DNA from: Aradus depressus
Taxonomy: Eukaryota > Arthropoda > Insecta > Hemiptera > Aradidae
Length of the DNA stretch: 64,000 nucleotides
Direction of reading: 5' to 3'
NCBI GenBank assembly: GCA_963662175.1
Contig: OY759219.1
Coordinates: forward strand, 43,392,675 to 43,456,674
The notes under the pieces are model-generated. The model ran no database searches. It was not told the DNA's origin and worked only from the letters and a program-made list of their open reading frames with translations. This document shows, in pieces, positions 25,733-36,570 of this stretch. Position 1 is the first letter of the stretch. The number at the start of each line of letters is the position of its first letter. A program made the position numbers and the translations under genes.

Positions 25733-26179
25733 GTAGAATTTAAAAAAGTGTTTTCCCAAGAAATAGACGAAAGTTTAAAAACTCTGAAATAAGAAAAGAG
25801 TTAAAATTAGAAAGTTCGGGGATCATTTAAAATACGGGGAAAATGCGGTTTCTCTGACGTCACTGAAGTCGTCAAGAAGCGTCTGTTCTAATTGGTATAT
25901 CGAAATTTCGAGGTGACTGTCAACATCGAGTCACAACTAGCACCCATGAAAGGCAGTACCCGCCGGCTTCTAGATTAATGTGCGGTGACGTTTTCAAATT
26001 TCTGTAATTTTAGAAAAATCCAATATTCCAGACGTTTCGATGTTTTAGCCAACAGAGGGCGTGGCTGTCAGTCACAATTTTGTCTTATTTTCTCATAATG
26101 ATGTAATAACATTTGTCAAAGTTCGAACTATTTCTATGCATTCCTTTTCAGTTTCAGCGTCTGAAAGAATTAAAGGGGC

Positions 26180-26400
26180 CGCGTGCCCTCGTCATCAGTT
26201 AGCCAGCCCCACGCCCTGAATTGAACGCGTCTTATGTATTTTGTATCAAAATATAGAGACTGTAGAACATGTAGTCGTGGAATGTCCTCTGTACGACCGA
26301 GCTGGACAGAATCATATATGGGACTGGACATCCGACAGCGACGGAGACCGGCTGTATACTAGCAGTAACCATACTTCATCTCATCTCCTACTTTGTAACG
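26180..26400 (+). mobile_element. R1-like LINE scrap
   Basis: Reads IETVEHVVVECPLYDRA around 26,256, matching the zinc-knuckle end of the 18.4-kb and 39.2-kb elements, then a degraded 3' part. Only a small piece remains. Confidence 0.7.
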
Positions 26401-26498
26401 GTTTGGATCGTCGCCCTTGATACAGAATATAATAGGATCAAAGAAAACACGGCTTAGAGGTTAATGGCAATCCGAATAGTCAGGGGCTACAGAAGCAT

Positions 26499-26683
26499 TT
26501 GACATGAGGTGGTATGGTATGCTTCTTGGCAGGGGTCGGCATTTTGGCATGAGGTGGTTTGGTATGTCTGTTGGCAGGGGTCGGCATTTTGACATGAGGT
26601 GGTATGGTATGCCTCTTGGCAGGGGTCGGCATTTTGACATGAGGTGGTATGGTATGCCTCTTGGCAGAGGTCGGCGTTTTTAT
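26499..26683. repeat. 46-bp minisatellite, 4 copies
   Basis: Unit GACATGAGGTGGTATGGTAT plus GCCTCTTGGCAGGGGTCGGC plus ATTTT, starting near 26,499, 26,545, 26,591 and 26,637. Few mismatches between copies. Confidence 0.95.
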
Positions 26684-27079
26684 TAACATTTATAAACAAT
26701 TTTTGGACTTTGTACAGAAAATCAATTTTTAAGAACTGTAAATGCATCATGTAGCTAAAGTTTGTTCAGTATATGTATGGGGGGTGCAGTTAAGTATATT
26801 CCCTTTCAGTAGAGATACTACAAAATGGAAAATGAAAAAAAAAAATCACATCAGACATTTGTATTCAATTATAATTTGGCTTTAGTGTACCTAATAATAT
26901 ATACAATTTTTAATATTGATAAACTAAAAAAAAGTAATTTGTTCAAACTATAAAGGACATTCTTGAAAGTCGGGCTTGTGAATAAGTGGCCACTTCCCCA
27001 TTAATCATGTCATTGTAGTAATTGTATGTTGAGAAAGCTTAGTAATTGACATAATGCGTTTTTTTCTTTTTTCTTTTAG

Positions 27080-27182
27080 GGGAATACGGTTGAATTTATA
27101 AGAAACGTTCGGCACTTGGCAAGAGGGCTGGAGAAGCGAGCTATATCCAAATCTTCTAAAGACCACAAAATGATTGACGAAC
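27080..27182 (+). CDS. OBP-like module 2, exon a (Cys1 absent)
   Basis: Pyrimidine tract and acceptor tttttcttttag, then 103 nt ending GAAC|GTAGGC, phase 0>1. Begins GNTVEFIRNVRHLARGLEK and ends KDHKMIDE. It has no cysteine, so Cys1 is missing; the partner position Cys3 is also missing in exon c2. Size and phase match the other a exons. Confidence 0.62.
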
Positions 27183-27266
27183 GTAGGCCAGCCACTTTTT
27201 TCTACCAAAGATTCATTCAGATGTACAAAATATTATTTGAAATTTAACTTGGTTGGTATTTTTCAG

Positions 27267-27322
27267 AAGTGCTCATGTCGCTGGTCCACCATGACTTGCT
27301 ACCTATCTCAAGAATTGAAAAA
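27267..27322 (+). CDS. OBP-like module 2, exon b
   Basis: Acceptor ggtatttttcag, donor AAA|GTAAGT, 56 nt, phase 1>0. Joined to a2 it reads QVLMSLVHHDLLPISRIEK. Length and phases are identical to b1 and b3. The intron before it is only 84 nt. Confidence 0.7.
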
Positions 27323-27404
27323 GTAAGTCAATCCCCCTGACAACAAACCATCTACTGGCCAGGCAGGGCCATGCAAGACAAACCGCCGAACGCCCCGAAA
27401 ACAT

Positions 27405-27868
27405 GATGAGTAGAATGAAGGACTGACAAGTGGAATGAAGGACTGACAAGTGGAATGAAGAAGTGAAAAGTAGAATGAAGGACTGAAATGTAGAATGAAG
27501 GACTGACAAGTGGAATGAAGAAGTGAGAAGTAGAATGAAGGACTGACATGTAGAATGAAGGACTGACAAGTGGAATGAAGAAGTGAGAAGTAGAATGAAG
27601 GACTGACAAGTAGAATGAAAGACTGACAAGTGGAATGAAGGACTGACAAGTGGAATGAAGAAGTGAGAAGTAGAATGAAGGACTGACATGTAGAATGAAA
27701 GACTGACAAGTGGAATGAAGAAGTGAGAAGTAGAATGAAGGACTGACATATAGAATGAAGGACTGACATGTAGAATGAAAGACTGACAAGTGGAATGAAG
27801 AAGTGAGAAGTAGAATGAAGGACTGACATGTAGAATGAAGGACTGACAAGTGGAATGAAGGACTGACG
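27405..27868. repeat. 20-bp minisatellite, about 23 copies
   Basis: Unit AGTGGAATGAAGGACTGACA with variants (TAGAATG, AAGTGAGA, GACATG) in a higher-order pattern of 3-4 units. Lies in the b2-c2 intron. The 148-181-codon minus-strand ORFs are artefacts, since all three frames are open. Confidence 0.96.
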
Positions 27869-28189
27869 GTCGTCCTCGTGGGCCTGCTCAGTGTCATGTT
27901 GGTTATTTCGGTGTTCCTCAGCTCTGCTAACTATATACCACTTCCTCTACCCTGTGTACATCTTGCCAGAGAACCAGCCAGCCCGAGGGTTCAGCCATCT
28001 TGGCAACAATCGAGTCCTGTCTCTCCACTTGTATATATTCAATACATTTTATTTTTTAATCTAGAAAAAGTATACGTATTCATGAAAAAAATTGGGGCCC
28101 TATAACCGGGCTAGTAGATGTATTGAGTATGAAGGCTCTGCCTCGACCTGCTCGTTATGTTTTCACCCTAACGTGAGTTCTGTTTTCAG

Positions 28190-28225
28190 TGCGCTCTCTC
28201 TTCCTTCCTGATACAGAGCGGCTTC
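28190..28225 (+). CDS. OBP-like module 2, exon c (Cys2 kept, Cys3 replaced by Ser)
   Basis: Acceptor gttctgttttcag, donor TTC|GTAAGT, 36 nt, phase 0>0, the same length as c1. Reads CALSSFLIQSGF; aligned with c1 CFHHCYIHKREF, Cys2 is present and the Cys3 position is Ser. This fits the missing Cys1 in a2, since Cys1 and Cys3 pair in OBPs. Confidence 0.68.
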
Positions 28226-28906
28226 GTAAGTAACTCTAGCATATTATTCAGCCCTAACGTTTACCAACAAAAAATAATAAATTATAATTAAAAGAAATGG
28301 TCGGAGAAGTATGCGCCTGTAAAAAGGTCCTTCACCAAGAGTCCTGGGTACGATTCCCAACTAATCATATCAACCTACTTTACGGATTGCTTATGTTACC
28401 AACCCAAGGGTCACTGGTTCGAGTCCTAAATATATTGTGCTACCCTTGATTACTGTATCGTTTGATGGAGTGGGTTTTAAGCCTAACACTATAATATGTC
28501 GCTATCAATCCCTTCTATTGCCCCCAGGACTCCTTGGCAGTGCGCCCATCATTAATGTATCGTTTGATTTCGATTATATTACATCGAATGCTTCAGGGAA
28601 GCAGTAGGTAAATTGAATTTTCGAGAAAAAATAGGTAAATGGTTACTAAGGTTGCCATCCAAGGAAGTTGGGCAAGTTTCGAAAAGTACTATACAATACG
28701 GTTTAACACAAAAACTATTAATATGATTTTGGAGAAATTTGAAAACATTTTAAACGTTGAAGTTGCTCTCCTGTAAAACTGGGTCTCGAGATATTCACTT
28801 AATACTTGTGTATATCGATATATAATCTGCATCAAGGCAGTTAATAATGAAATCAATCGTTAACTTAATTTCATCATATTAATTATTGTGTTTTGAAATG
28901 ACCTAG
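28226..28906. other. Intron c2-d2
   Basis: Short AT-rich intron. Two tRNA box-B-like stretches (around 28,350 and 28,420) hint at a decayed SINE, but no full tRNA-like head can be drawn. Nothing else seen. Confidence 0.4.
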
Positions 28907-29045
28907 ATGTCGTTTGGTGAAAATAAGATTGGGTTCAGATCTTACGCATACAGCCTGATGGCAAGGTACGGACTTACCGGGAGCGAGGAAAGCAAGAAAA
29001 ATACCTTCAACGACTTCGAAGAACATATATCGTCCTGTCATGAAA
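28907..29045 (+). CDS. OBP-like module 2, exon d (Cys4)
   Basis: Starts after gaaatgacctag and ends CATGAAA|GTGAGT, 139 nt, phase 0>1. Begins MSFGENKIGFRSYAYSLMAR and ends FEEHISSCHE, with Cys4 near the exon end as in d1 and d3. The last 34 or so bases and the donor are the founding copy of the 39-bp minisatellite that follows. Read-through of the donor meets TAG after three codons, so only this first donor keeps the frame. Confidence 0.72.
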
Positions 29046-29885
29046 GTGAGTAGTTTGAACAACATATATCGTCCTGTCATGAAAGTGAGTAGTTTGAACA
29101 ACATATATCGTCCTGTCATGAAAGTGAGTAGTTTGAACAACATATATCGTCCTGTCATGAAAGTGAGTAGTTTGAACAACATATATCGTCCTGTCATGAA
29201 AGTGAGTAGTTTGAACAACATATATCGTCCTGTCATGAAAGTGAGTAGTTTGAACAACATATATCGTCCTGTCATGAAAGTGAGTAGTTTGAACAACATA
29301 TATCGTCCTGTCATGAAAGTGAGTAGTTTGAACAACATATATCGTCCTGTCATGAAAGTGAGTAGTTTGAACAACATATATCGTCCTGTCATGAAAGTGA
29401 GTAGTTTGAACAACATATATCGTCCTGTCATGAAAGTGAGTAGTTTGAACAACATATATCGTCCTGTCATGAAAGTGAGTAGTTTGAACAACATATATCG
29501 TCCTGTCATGAAAGTGAGTAGTTTGAACAACATATATCGTCCTGTCATGAAAGTGAGTAGTTTGAACAACATATATCGTCCTGTCATGAAAGTGAGTAGT
29601 TTGAACAACATATATCGTCCTGTCATGAAAGTGAGTAGTTTGAACAACATATATCGTCCTGTCATGAAAGTGAGTAGTTTGAACAACATATATCGTCCTG
29701 TCATGAAAGTGAGTAGTTTGAACAAGATATATCGTCCTGTCATGAAAGTGAGTAGTTTGAACAACATATATCGTCCTGTCATGAAAGTGAGTAGTTTGAA
29801 CAACATATATCGTCCTGTCATGAAAGTGAGTAGTTTGAACAACATATATCGTCCTGTCATGAAAATGAGTAGTTTGAACAACTTT
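29024..29885. repeat. 39-bp minisatellite built from an exon end and its splice donor, about 22 copies
   Basis: Unit AACATATATCGTCCTGTCAT plus GAAAGTGAGTAGTTTGAAC. Each copy repeats the 3' end of exon d2 (codons for H-I-S-S-C-H-E) and its GTGAGT donor. Copies are nearly identical: one has AAGATATA, and the last has ATGAGT in place of GTGAGT before running into TTTTCTTTACAG. The long ORFs on both strands are artefacts of a stop-free 39-nt period. Confidence 0.97.
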
Positions 29886-29992
29886 TCTTTACAGCAGAGT
29901 ATATTCGCGTGAGAATTTGAAAGTGTGCCCTTCAACTCGGCACCGCGCATGGCCGCTCTTGTAATTCATTTTACATTCTGTCTCAAGTCGTC

Positions 29993-30122
29993 AGTTAAGC
30001 CCTGGAGTTATGCCAGCCTCAGCAGAACTTCACACTACCGTCTAGTTGTGAACCTATGTAACTTGTAATCATTTCAAATAAAGTATTTTTTTAAAGTGAC
30101 TACTGCATATATGGATTTAACT
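29993..30122 (+). mobile_element. Candidate errantivirus LTR
   Basis: About 130 bp starting AGTTAAGCC and ending GATTTAACT, the AGTTA...TAACT type ends used by errantiviruses. It contains AATAAA near 30,077. It is followed directly by GGCACCCAGGCACAAGG, a plausible primer-binding site. No second LTR was found downstream. Confidence 0.5.
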
Positions 30123-30194
30123 GGCACCCAGGCACAAGGACTAGAAGAAATTTTTGTGCCATCGCTTCATTAAAATTCACGACAAAATATCCCA

Positions 30195-30744
30195 ACAGTG
30201 AAAAAGGAAAATGTTCAGAAGTACTGAAGAAATATCCCAACAGGTACTGGAACAGATCACTGACGTATCATCGAGCCCCGGAATTATACCTGTACCTACA
30301 TATTGGCTCTTATATTTTTTAACCAACTATTATACCTCGGAACATTGTATTAAATTTGACAACCTCTCAAACGAACTCCAAAAAACCGGAAAACTAATCG
30401 AAAGATATAAAAATGATAGTACGTTAACAGCCTACTATTAAATAATACGAACTCACAAAAAAAAGAAGCTTTCTTATTTGTTACAAAGAGACTCAACTCA
30501 ACAAGGAAATTTACCAAAAAGGACGAAACGAGGACTGATCAATGGATTAGGGACAGCCATTCGTTGGATCACAGACAACATGGATGCCACGGATAAAGAA
30601 AGATATGACAAAATCATTAATCGTATGGAAAGCAATTCCTATCATTTACAACATAACATCGATAATCAAATCCAAATTAATAAAGCCCTCATTTCTGACC
30701 TAAACGATGTCGGAATTAATAAGTATAATAACGAACATAAATAG
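30195..30744 (+). pseudogene. Errantivirus env relic
   Basis: A reading frame broken by a TAA at 30,439-30,441 but otherwise open to 30,744. The second half has a dibasic furin-type cleavage site followed by the glycine-rich hydrophobic start and helical region typical of the gypsy-type Env fusion subunit (F-like). It begins only about 70 bp after the LTR and primer site, with no gag or pol between. Decayed sequence of the same element continues to about 32,980, interrupted by a LINE and a SINE. Not functional. Confidence 0.8.
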
Positions 30745-30937
30745 TACATAAATTAAAGAATTCTTTAAATAATGAAGCGAACAATATAAATCTAATGCAA
30801 TTGTATAACACCTTATTATATCTGCATAACAGATATTGAATTGTCATTAGAATTTTGTAAACTAGGTATACTGCACTCTATATATGTCTGTAAATAACAT
30901 TAACGAAATTATTAAAAATAATATTAGTTTAGTATCT

Positions 30938-32329
30938 TTTTTTTTTTTTTTGAACTTGAGGGGGAAATGCCAGTCACGCACATCCAGGGAAGATAGCCCT
31001 GGATAGTGTGGGGCTCGAGCCGTTTCTCCATACCCACTTAAACCCCCTCCTTCGCCGATCCTGATTCCCTTCCGCGGAACTGACGGCCTGTCATTACTTC
31101 GCTGAAGGGAGGAAGGGTGGCTGGTAACGCCCCTTCTTCTGTTCTTATTGCCGCTACTGTTGTTCCTTGTCAGCCCTCTCCTGGAGGGCCAACCCACCCA
31201 TGATGAGCGCTGCAAAATCGCAGCCTTAATCCTAAGACTCCTGGGAGCGCAGCACAGCGTCCACGTAACTGGTAGCAGTCAGCGGGACGCCCATGCTGCA
31301 CTCCAGATTTTTCCTTCCCTCCTCAAATCTGGGGCATTTGAGGAGGACATGCTCCGCCGTCTCCGTCTCACCAAGGCACGGGGGCAGTCTGGTGTTGTTG
31401 CTGCCCCGATTTTGTGGAGGTACCTCGAAACCCACCGTGTCCCGTGAGTATCTGGGTGAGGTGGTAATTCACCTCCCCATGCGTCCTGATGAGCCAAGGC
31501 TCGACTCGAGGGATGAGCCGATGGGTCCACCGTCCCTTTGTGGACTTGTCCCATCCTTCCTGCCACTCCCTAATTGTCCTCTCTGGCTCTGCTGGACCAG
31601 GGCTGGCCCCCGCGTCCTGATAGAAGACCCGGTTTCCCCTGCTGTCGAAGCGCTGCACCACCTCTTCCACCTGAACCGGGTCTTGTTTCCTTTTGAAGTG
31701 TCGCATACGCTCCCGTGCCAATAGGTCTATGGGGGGCAGCCCAGCAATTACATAGGCAGCGTCGCCAGAAACTGTTCGGTAGGCGCATGCGACTCTCAGT
31801 GCGCTTCGCCTGTGAGCGGAGGCGATCAGCCTCAGGTATGAGGGAATCCTCGTTGCATCTGCCCATGTCGGGGCCCCGTGCAGAAGGATGGATATGCTGA
31901 CTTCTGCCAGCAGACTTCTCCTGCTCTGTCTAGGGCCACCGATGTTGGGCAGAATCCTCGAAATCTCCGCCGATGTCCTGGCGGCCTTCGCTCCCACGTA
32001 TCTGAGGTGCTCCCTAAAATTGAGCCTCTGATCCAGCATTACTCCCAGATACCTGATTGCCGGTTGGGTCTCGATGGTATGACCCTGGAAGGTCAGTGAG
32101 ATGTTGGTTCTGACCTTTGATGATGATTCGTGAGATGTTAGTACTGCATCCGTCTTGTGGATGGCCAGGGAAAGGCCCACAGAGCTCATCCAATGGCTTA
32201 TCCGCTCCATGGCAGCCTGGAATTTGCGTTCCAGGTTTTCCAGATCGTCAGCCACTATGAAGATCCCTACATCGTCAGCATACATGTCATTGTACAGGAT
32301 GTTTCACAGTGTGGGGCCAAGGACTGGCC
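30938..32329 (-). mobile_element. R1-clade LINE, 5'-truncated insertion
   Basis: The minus strand has a frame at 31,368-32,285 starting at MYADDVGIF (reverse-transcriptase active site), then the thumb. After a frameshift it continues to a knuckle region, 'CLGETETAEHVLLKCPRFEE'. The tail is the T run at 30,938. A perfect 15-bp target duplication ATTAGTTTAGTATCT flanks it (30,923-30,937; 32,330-32,344). It split the env relic. Confidence 0.92.
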
Positions 32330-32543
32330 ATTAGTTTAGTATCTAGAGATTTAGAAACACTCTGGCAAACCAGCAGAGTACATTGTTCCGTTTGTACTAA
32401 AACTATTTATTATTTTGTAGCTCACCATTAGAAGATACTGTATATGACGCCTACTTCCTAGTAAATGTCTCTGTAATGCATAATGGAACTCTTGTAACCA
32501 CTGTAAATAATCATAATTTAGTTCATAAGCTAAACTCTACGCT

Positions 32544-32869
32544 AGAGGGCGCCGGTAGCTCAGTGGTATGCGCTTGTCTTCTGAGCTCAAGATCGTGGGT
32601 TCGAAACCCGGCCGAGGCCCTTAATTTATTTTATCCGGGAGGTAAGCCGTCCTTTGGATGGGATGTTAAGCGATGGTCCCGAGCCTGTACTATGTCAGGT
32701 ACTCGTTAAAGACCCCTACCCTAGGTGAATAAAAATTTAGGGTAGGCAAAATTTAAGACTCCCACAGTAGAGTCGGGCTCATGTCCACCAGAGTGACTAA
32801 AGAGCGCTCTGGTAGTAGGCGATATGACCTCGTAGTTAAAGCCCGGGCATGAGTCATAAAACCTAACCT
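32544..32869 (+). mobile_element. SINE family 1, full length
   Basis: Starts GAGGGCGCCGGTAGCTCAGTGG, with box A (TAGCTCAGTGG) and box B (GGTTCGAAACC), and ends 'cataaaacctaacct'. The 11-bp target duplication AACTCTACGCT is at 32,533-32,543 and 32,870-32,880. It is inserted in the env relic. Confidence 0.93.
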
Positions 32870-32989
32870 AACTCTACGCTATATATAGGAAATCGCACAA
32901 ATATCCAAAACAAATTATATTGCAAAAATCAAACCAGTATAGACGATACTTGCAGTAATGAAATAATCAATAATTCTCCTATATCCCAT

Positions 32990-34175
32990 TGTAAAACTAG
33001 AGCACTAGAAAAGATAGGTATTCTCGTCCGCCATTTTGGACCCTTCTGTCCTAACCTGCTAATATAAACAGTATAGTGTTCATATAGCGTTGACGGAAAA
33101 TCTACTTCAATTGTTAAATTTCCTGTTGTAAAAAGTTGAACAACAGGACAACAAATCTTAAGTGCATTTCAATCGATGTAGAGCATCTGGAGTTCCAAAA
33201 AGAAGTGTTTTATTCAAAGCAGTCCATGAAGTAGATTCATTTTCAATTGTAATTGTCAAAGTATAAGGGTTTTTCTTGATGTACCTATGCCAAAATTATA
33301 TGTGATAAATATAATTCATTAATAATTATATATTAGTAATAATTTAATTATTCTTCATTAATAAATAATATTTTTTTTATTTTCCATTCAATATTCTCTG
33401 ACATAGCAATTAGTATTAAGTATACTTTTTAAAATTCTTTCATTATAGTATTTTTTCGTTGTTACTATGGTATTTTTTTTATTATACTTTATTGTTATAT
33501 TTATCAATTATTTTACTTATTATTTTCAAAATGAATAAATTTCTTTTATTTCATTAGGAGACAAATCATGCATACATTTCTATTAATATTTACATGTTTT
33601 ACAAATTTTTGTACATACGAATACAGCTTACATCTATTATTTGCAAACAATTAAATATAAAAAAAGGACAATTACTTATAGTAAGTTATCAATGAATAAA
33701 AGAAGTCTGCATTCAATTCTTGGCCTGCTCTTTTCACCGTCGCAGAACCGTAACAATTTTTTCGCTACTGAAGTTCTCGGAGTCATTTTTAACGCTAAAT
33801 GACCGCACTGTGAAGTAATGTTTTACAATTTTATGAATCAGTTCGCAGTAGCAAGCAGTGAAAGCAATGTTTGCCTTTTTTATGATCAATTATATTAAAG
33901 GTAGCATTCCATTCCTCAAAATAAAGTCTTTGTAGATTTTGTAATGATGTTCGCAAAACAAACTCAAACGTTATTGTGAAGCACTTCAAACTGTTTACAA
34001 CGTGAAAACGAATCACTTTTGTAGATTCCTTAATTTTTTCATTGAATTTTCAATGAAGTTAAAAAAAAAAGTACCGGGATTGCATTCGTATGCCATTGTT
34101 GACAATTCACGACTGGGTCCAAAATGACGGACGAGAATACTCCTATATTCTAGTTCCTTAGTAAAACTATAACCA
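32990..34175. mobile_element. Element with 60-bp imperfect inverted ends (non-autonomous DNA transposon?)
   Basis: 'attctcgtccgccattttgg' at about 33,020 is inverted as 'ccaaaatgacggacgagaat' at about 34,120, with weaker similarity extending outwards for some 60 bp. The 1.1 kb between is AT-rich without a transposase. No clear target duplication was found. Confidence 0.5.
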
Positions 34176-34921
34176 CGCGTACTGCACCCTTTGTAAAATA
34201 TATCGCAGAAATTAATCAATACCTGGTATTCAACTATTCAAATATTGTTATCCATTCTCTTCATGATAGTGTAGAATTTTCAAGATTATCCACTCTTGTA
34301 AAACTCTAAGATAATGAAACCATTTTTAATTCAACACACAACTTTGTAAATGTAATAGATAGTACCCTTACTCGCCTTAGGGTCACCCTTTGAATATTCC
34401 TTTTCATTCCCTAAAATCCTTCTCTAATCGTGACGTATCCATGGGAGAATTAGGATATACAGAAACACCTATAAATAATCATGATTTGTTACTATATATT
34501 ACTATCATCTTATGTTTGGGAATTAAAGGAAGGGGGTGAGATTTTCAGAATTTGAACATCCATCAAACTTCCTAGAAAATTAAAGACGCGGCTTTTCTTG
34601 GTGTTCTGCGTGTCTCACTCAGCATAAATTCTTTTTCGGCTCTAAACTTTTTTTTTTTTTCAAAGAATGAAAAAAATTGGCGCAACATAATATGCAGTTA
34701 AAATATGCAAAACCACTGAAATATGCATTTATGGTTAAATATGCAGACATATGCAAAATATAAGCTGCTGTCATCGAACCGTTTTGGTCCAAAACATGTT
34801 TTAAAAGTCATATTAGTGATGTACGAGGCAGAGATAAAATATGCAAATGCATTATCATGCGAGCCCTAGTGATTAGTAATCATTCTTATTACATTTCTTT
34901 TGTATAACCTCTTTGAATGGT
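34176..34921. other. AT-rich intron with 'atatgca' repeats
   Basis: The stretch 34,690-34,870 has many ATATGCA copies and ends 'atgcgagccctag', resembling the end of some hAT-type MITEs. The other end could not be fixed. Nothing else seen. Confidence 0.3.
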
Positions 34922-35011
34922 CAGTTAGTTATTGTGACTCAAGCCAGGACTTCAACTATGAGAAAATATAAACAGAATTTACGACTTTTACCAACAGTGC
35001 TTGGTTAATAG

Positions 35012-35320
35012 TTATTGTGGTTCATGCTTTAACTACAAAGTCATATCGTCTACTATACTATCAGAGCGCTATTTCCTCACTCTGGTGCACCTGAGCCCGA
35101 CTCTTCTATGGGAGTCCTAAATTTTGCATATCATATATTTTTTATTCACTTAGGGTAGGCTTCTTTAACGAGTATCATACAGGCTGGGGACTATCACTTA
35201 ACGTCCCATCCGAAGGATGGCGTGCTCAAGGTTTTTTCACCCCCAGGATAAAAAAAAAACGAAGGGCCTTGGCTGGGTTTTGAACCCCCGCTTCTCAGCT
35301 CAGTAGGCTAGTAGGTACGC
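35012..35320 (-). mobile_element. SINE family 1, degraded
   Basis: Matches the body ('cagagcgctatttcctcactctgg', read in parts; 'taacgtcccatccgaaggatgg') and a worn tRNA-like head near 35,270-35,310. A fragment of a further copy is at 34,922-34,965. Confidence 0.75.
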
Positions 35321-35354
35321 TGTATATTCTGTTGATTAATTAATAGGTTAAAGT

Positions 35355-35562
35355 GGGGCCATGGTGACCGTGCGGGCTAGAGCGTAGGGCTTTGGTCGCA
35401 TGGTCTCACCATGGTTTGCGGGTTCGAATCCCGTCCGGGAGTGAGTTTTATTTCGTAGATAGAACTCCCTCCCGGGGCCATGGATGTCTTAAATAATTAT
35501 ATATAACACATTGACATGGCTAATATGCACCGTACACATAAAGCAAAAAAAAAAAAAAAAAA
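35355..35562 (+). mobile_element. SINE family 2 (tRNA-derived)
   Basis: A different tRNA-like head: GGGGCCATGGTGACCGTGCG, then 'gcgggttcgaatcccgtcc' as box B, then a short body with 'ggggccatggatgt' and an A19 tail at 35,544. A fragment of the same family, including box B and 'ggggccatggatgttgt', is at 50,655-50,715. Confidence 0.75.
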
Positions 35563-36472
35563 AGCGTTTTTGAAAGTAAGAATTCTTTTTATTGAAAGTG
35601 TGAATGAAAGAAATATTAAAATTAAATCTCGAAAATATTACAACATAGCATATTTTTTCTAAAGATTGCTCGATTTATATTGTAGACTAAAAAATAATTT
35701 TGCTAAAGTCGTTTTGTTTTAAGGACATTTATCACAAACTCTCATCTACAATTCATGTTTGTTTAATACAAAATAATTAAGTACCATATTTTTTATGTAA
35801 AAAAAAAATGAAGGAAGTTTCTAAATGCAAAACAAGGAGAATCTTGAAATGTTTGGTTTCATCGAAAATAAATTTTTGAAATCATAGCCTGGTAACCCTG
35901 ATTAACTTGTATTGATTATGGGTTACCTTTTTTGGAGGTTATATTTTGGAAATTTTGAGCTTTATTTCCTCTTTTTACATTATGTTTTGTATTATTCTTG
36001 TTTTGTGTCCATTTCTCACTGTTATAATTTGCAATCAGTCTTTAAATTTTAAGGCCATGTAAATATAAAAGCATTTCAAACAAATTGACTAAAGAAACAA
36101 ACAAACTTTTTTTGGATTCCAAACCATAGTTCGCCACTTCTTCTTTACCCTAAATCGGTGAGTGTGTTGTGTCTTTAACTACAATATCAATATATTTAAC
36201 AGATAATCAATCTCTTAAGTGAAGATTAAGTATTCATTGACGACAAATTTCATGTAAATTACGTTTTTTAAAACACAAACCTAAGTAGGTATTTAGTAGT
36301 ATTTCCAATACGGTATAACTAATTACCATTGGTTTAACGATAATCTAGCTTAAATCTTTCGAAATTTCTTCAAACCTTTGTTAATTCAACCTGAAGTTAC
36401 CTTGGCGTCTCGTGACTGAATTCAAACAAATACACACGTCAACTTATTAATGTGCGTTTCTTTCTTTTATAG
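35563..36472. other. AT-rich intron, nothing recognised
   Basis: About 900 bp of AT-rich sequence at the end of the 7.4-kb intron d2-e2. No coding or repeat family recognised. Confidence 0.5.
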
Positions 36473-36570
36473 AGACTAAAGAATGGATTAAAGAAAAAAC
36501 TCCAGATCATTGTGAATATGCATACCAACAAATGCACTGTGTCTATTTGAAAGTCGAAAAGTCCAATCAT
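36473..36570 (+). CDS. OBP-like module 2, exon e (Cys5-X8-Cys6)
   Basis: Acceptor ttctttcttttatag, donor CAT|GTGAGT, 98 nt, phase 1>0. With d2 it reads KTKEWIKEKTPDHCEYAYQQ then MHCVYLKVEKSNH; Cys5-X8-Cys6 is exact and Cys4-Cys5 is 15. The strong donor right after Cys6 plus 10 residues argues that the protein continues into the next module. Confidence 0.82.

Larger units (their letters stand above)
25793..27079. other. Interval e1-a2
   Basis: 1.3 kb with no convincing start or signal-peptide exon. Holds an R1-like LINE scrap and the 46-bp array. If module 1 ended at the stop at 25,790, a promoter and leader exon for module 2 would be expected here; none was recognised. Confidence 0.45.

Noticed and set aside
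27303..27897. Three overlapping minus-strand ORFs of 148-181 codons
   Set aside because: Made by the 20-bp minisatellite, open in all frames.
28310..28440. A further tRNA-like region with two box-B-like motifs
   Set aside because: No matching box A at the right distance and no cloverleaf could be drawn; perhaps a decayed SINE.
29040..29885. CRISPR-like direct repeats
   Set aside because: The units are contiguous with no unique spacers, and the sequence is eukaryotic.
28883..29950. Minus-strand ORF of 355 codons and plus-strand ORF of 290 codons made of a 13-residue repeat
   Set aside because: Both arise from the stop-free 39-bp minisatellite; neither has a start, leader or domain outside the array that makes sense as a gene.
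32544..32620. A tRNA gene (box A and box B present)
   Set aside because: The tRNA-like part heads a 326-bp SINE with target duplications and many relatives in the window; the same holds for the heads at 21.5 and 35.4 kb.
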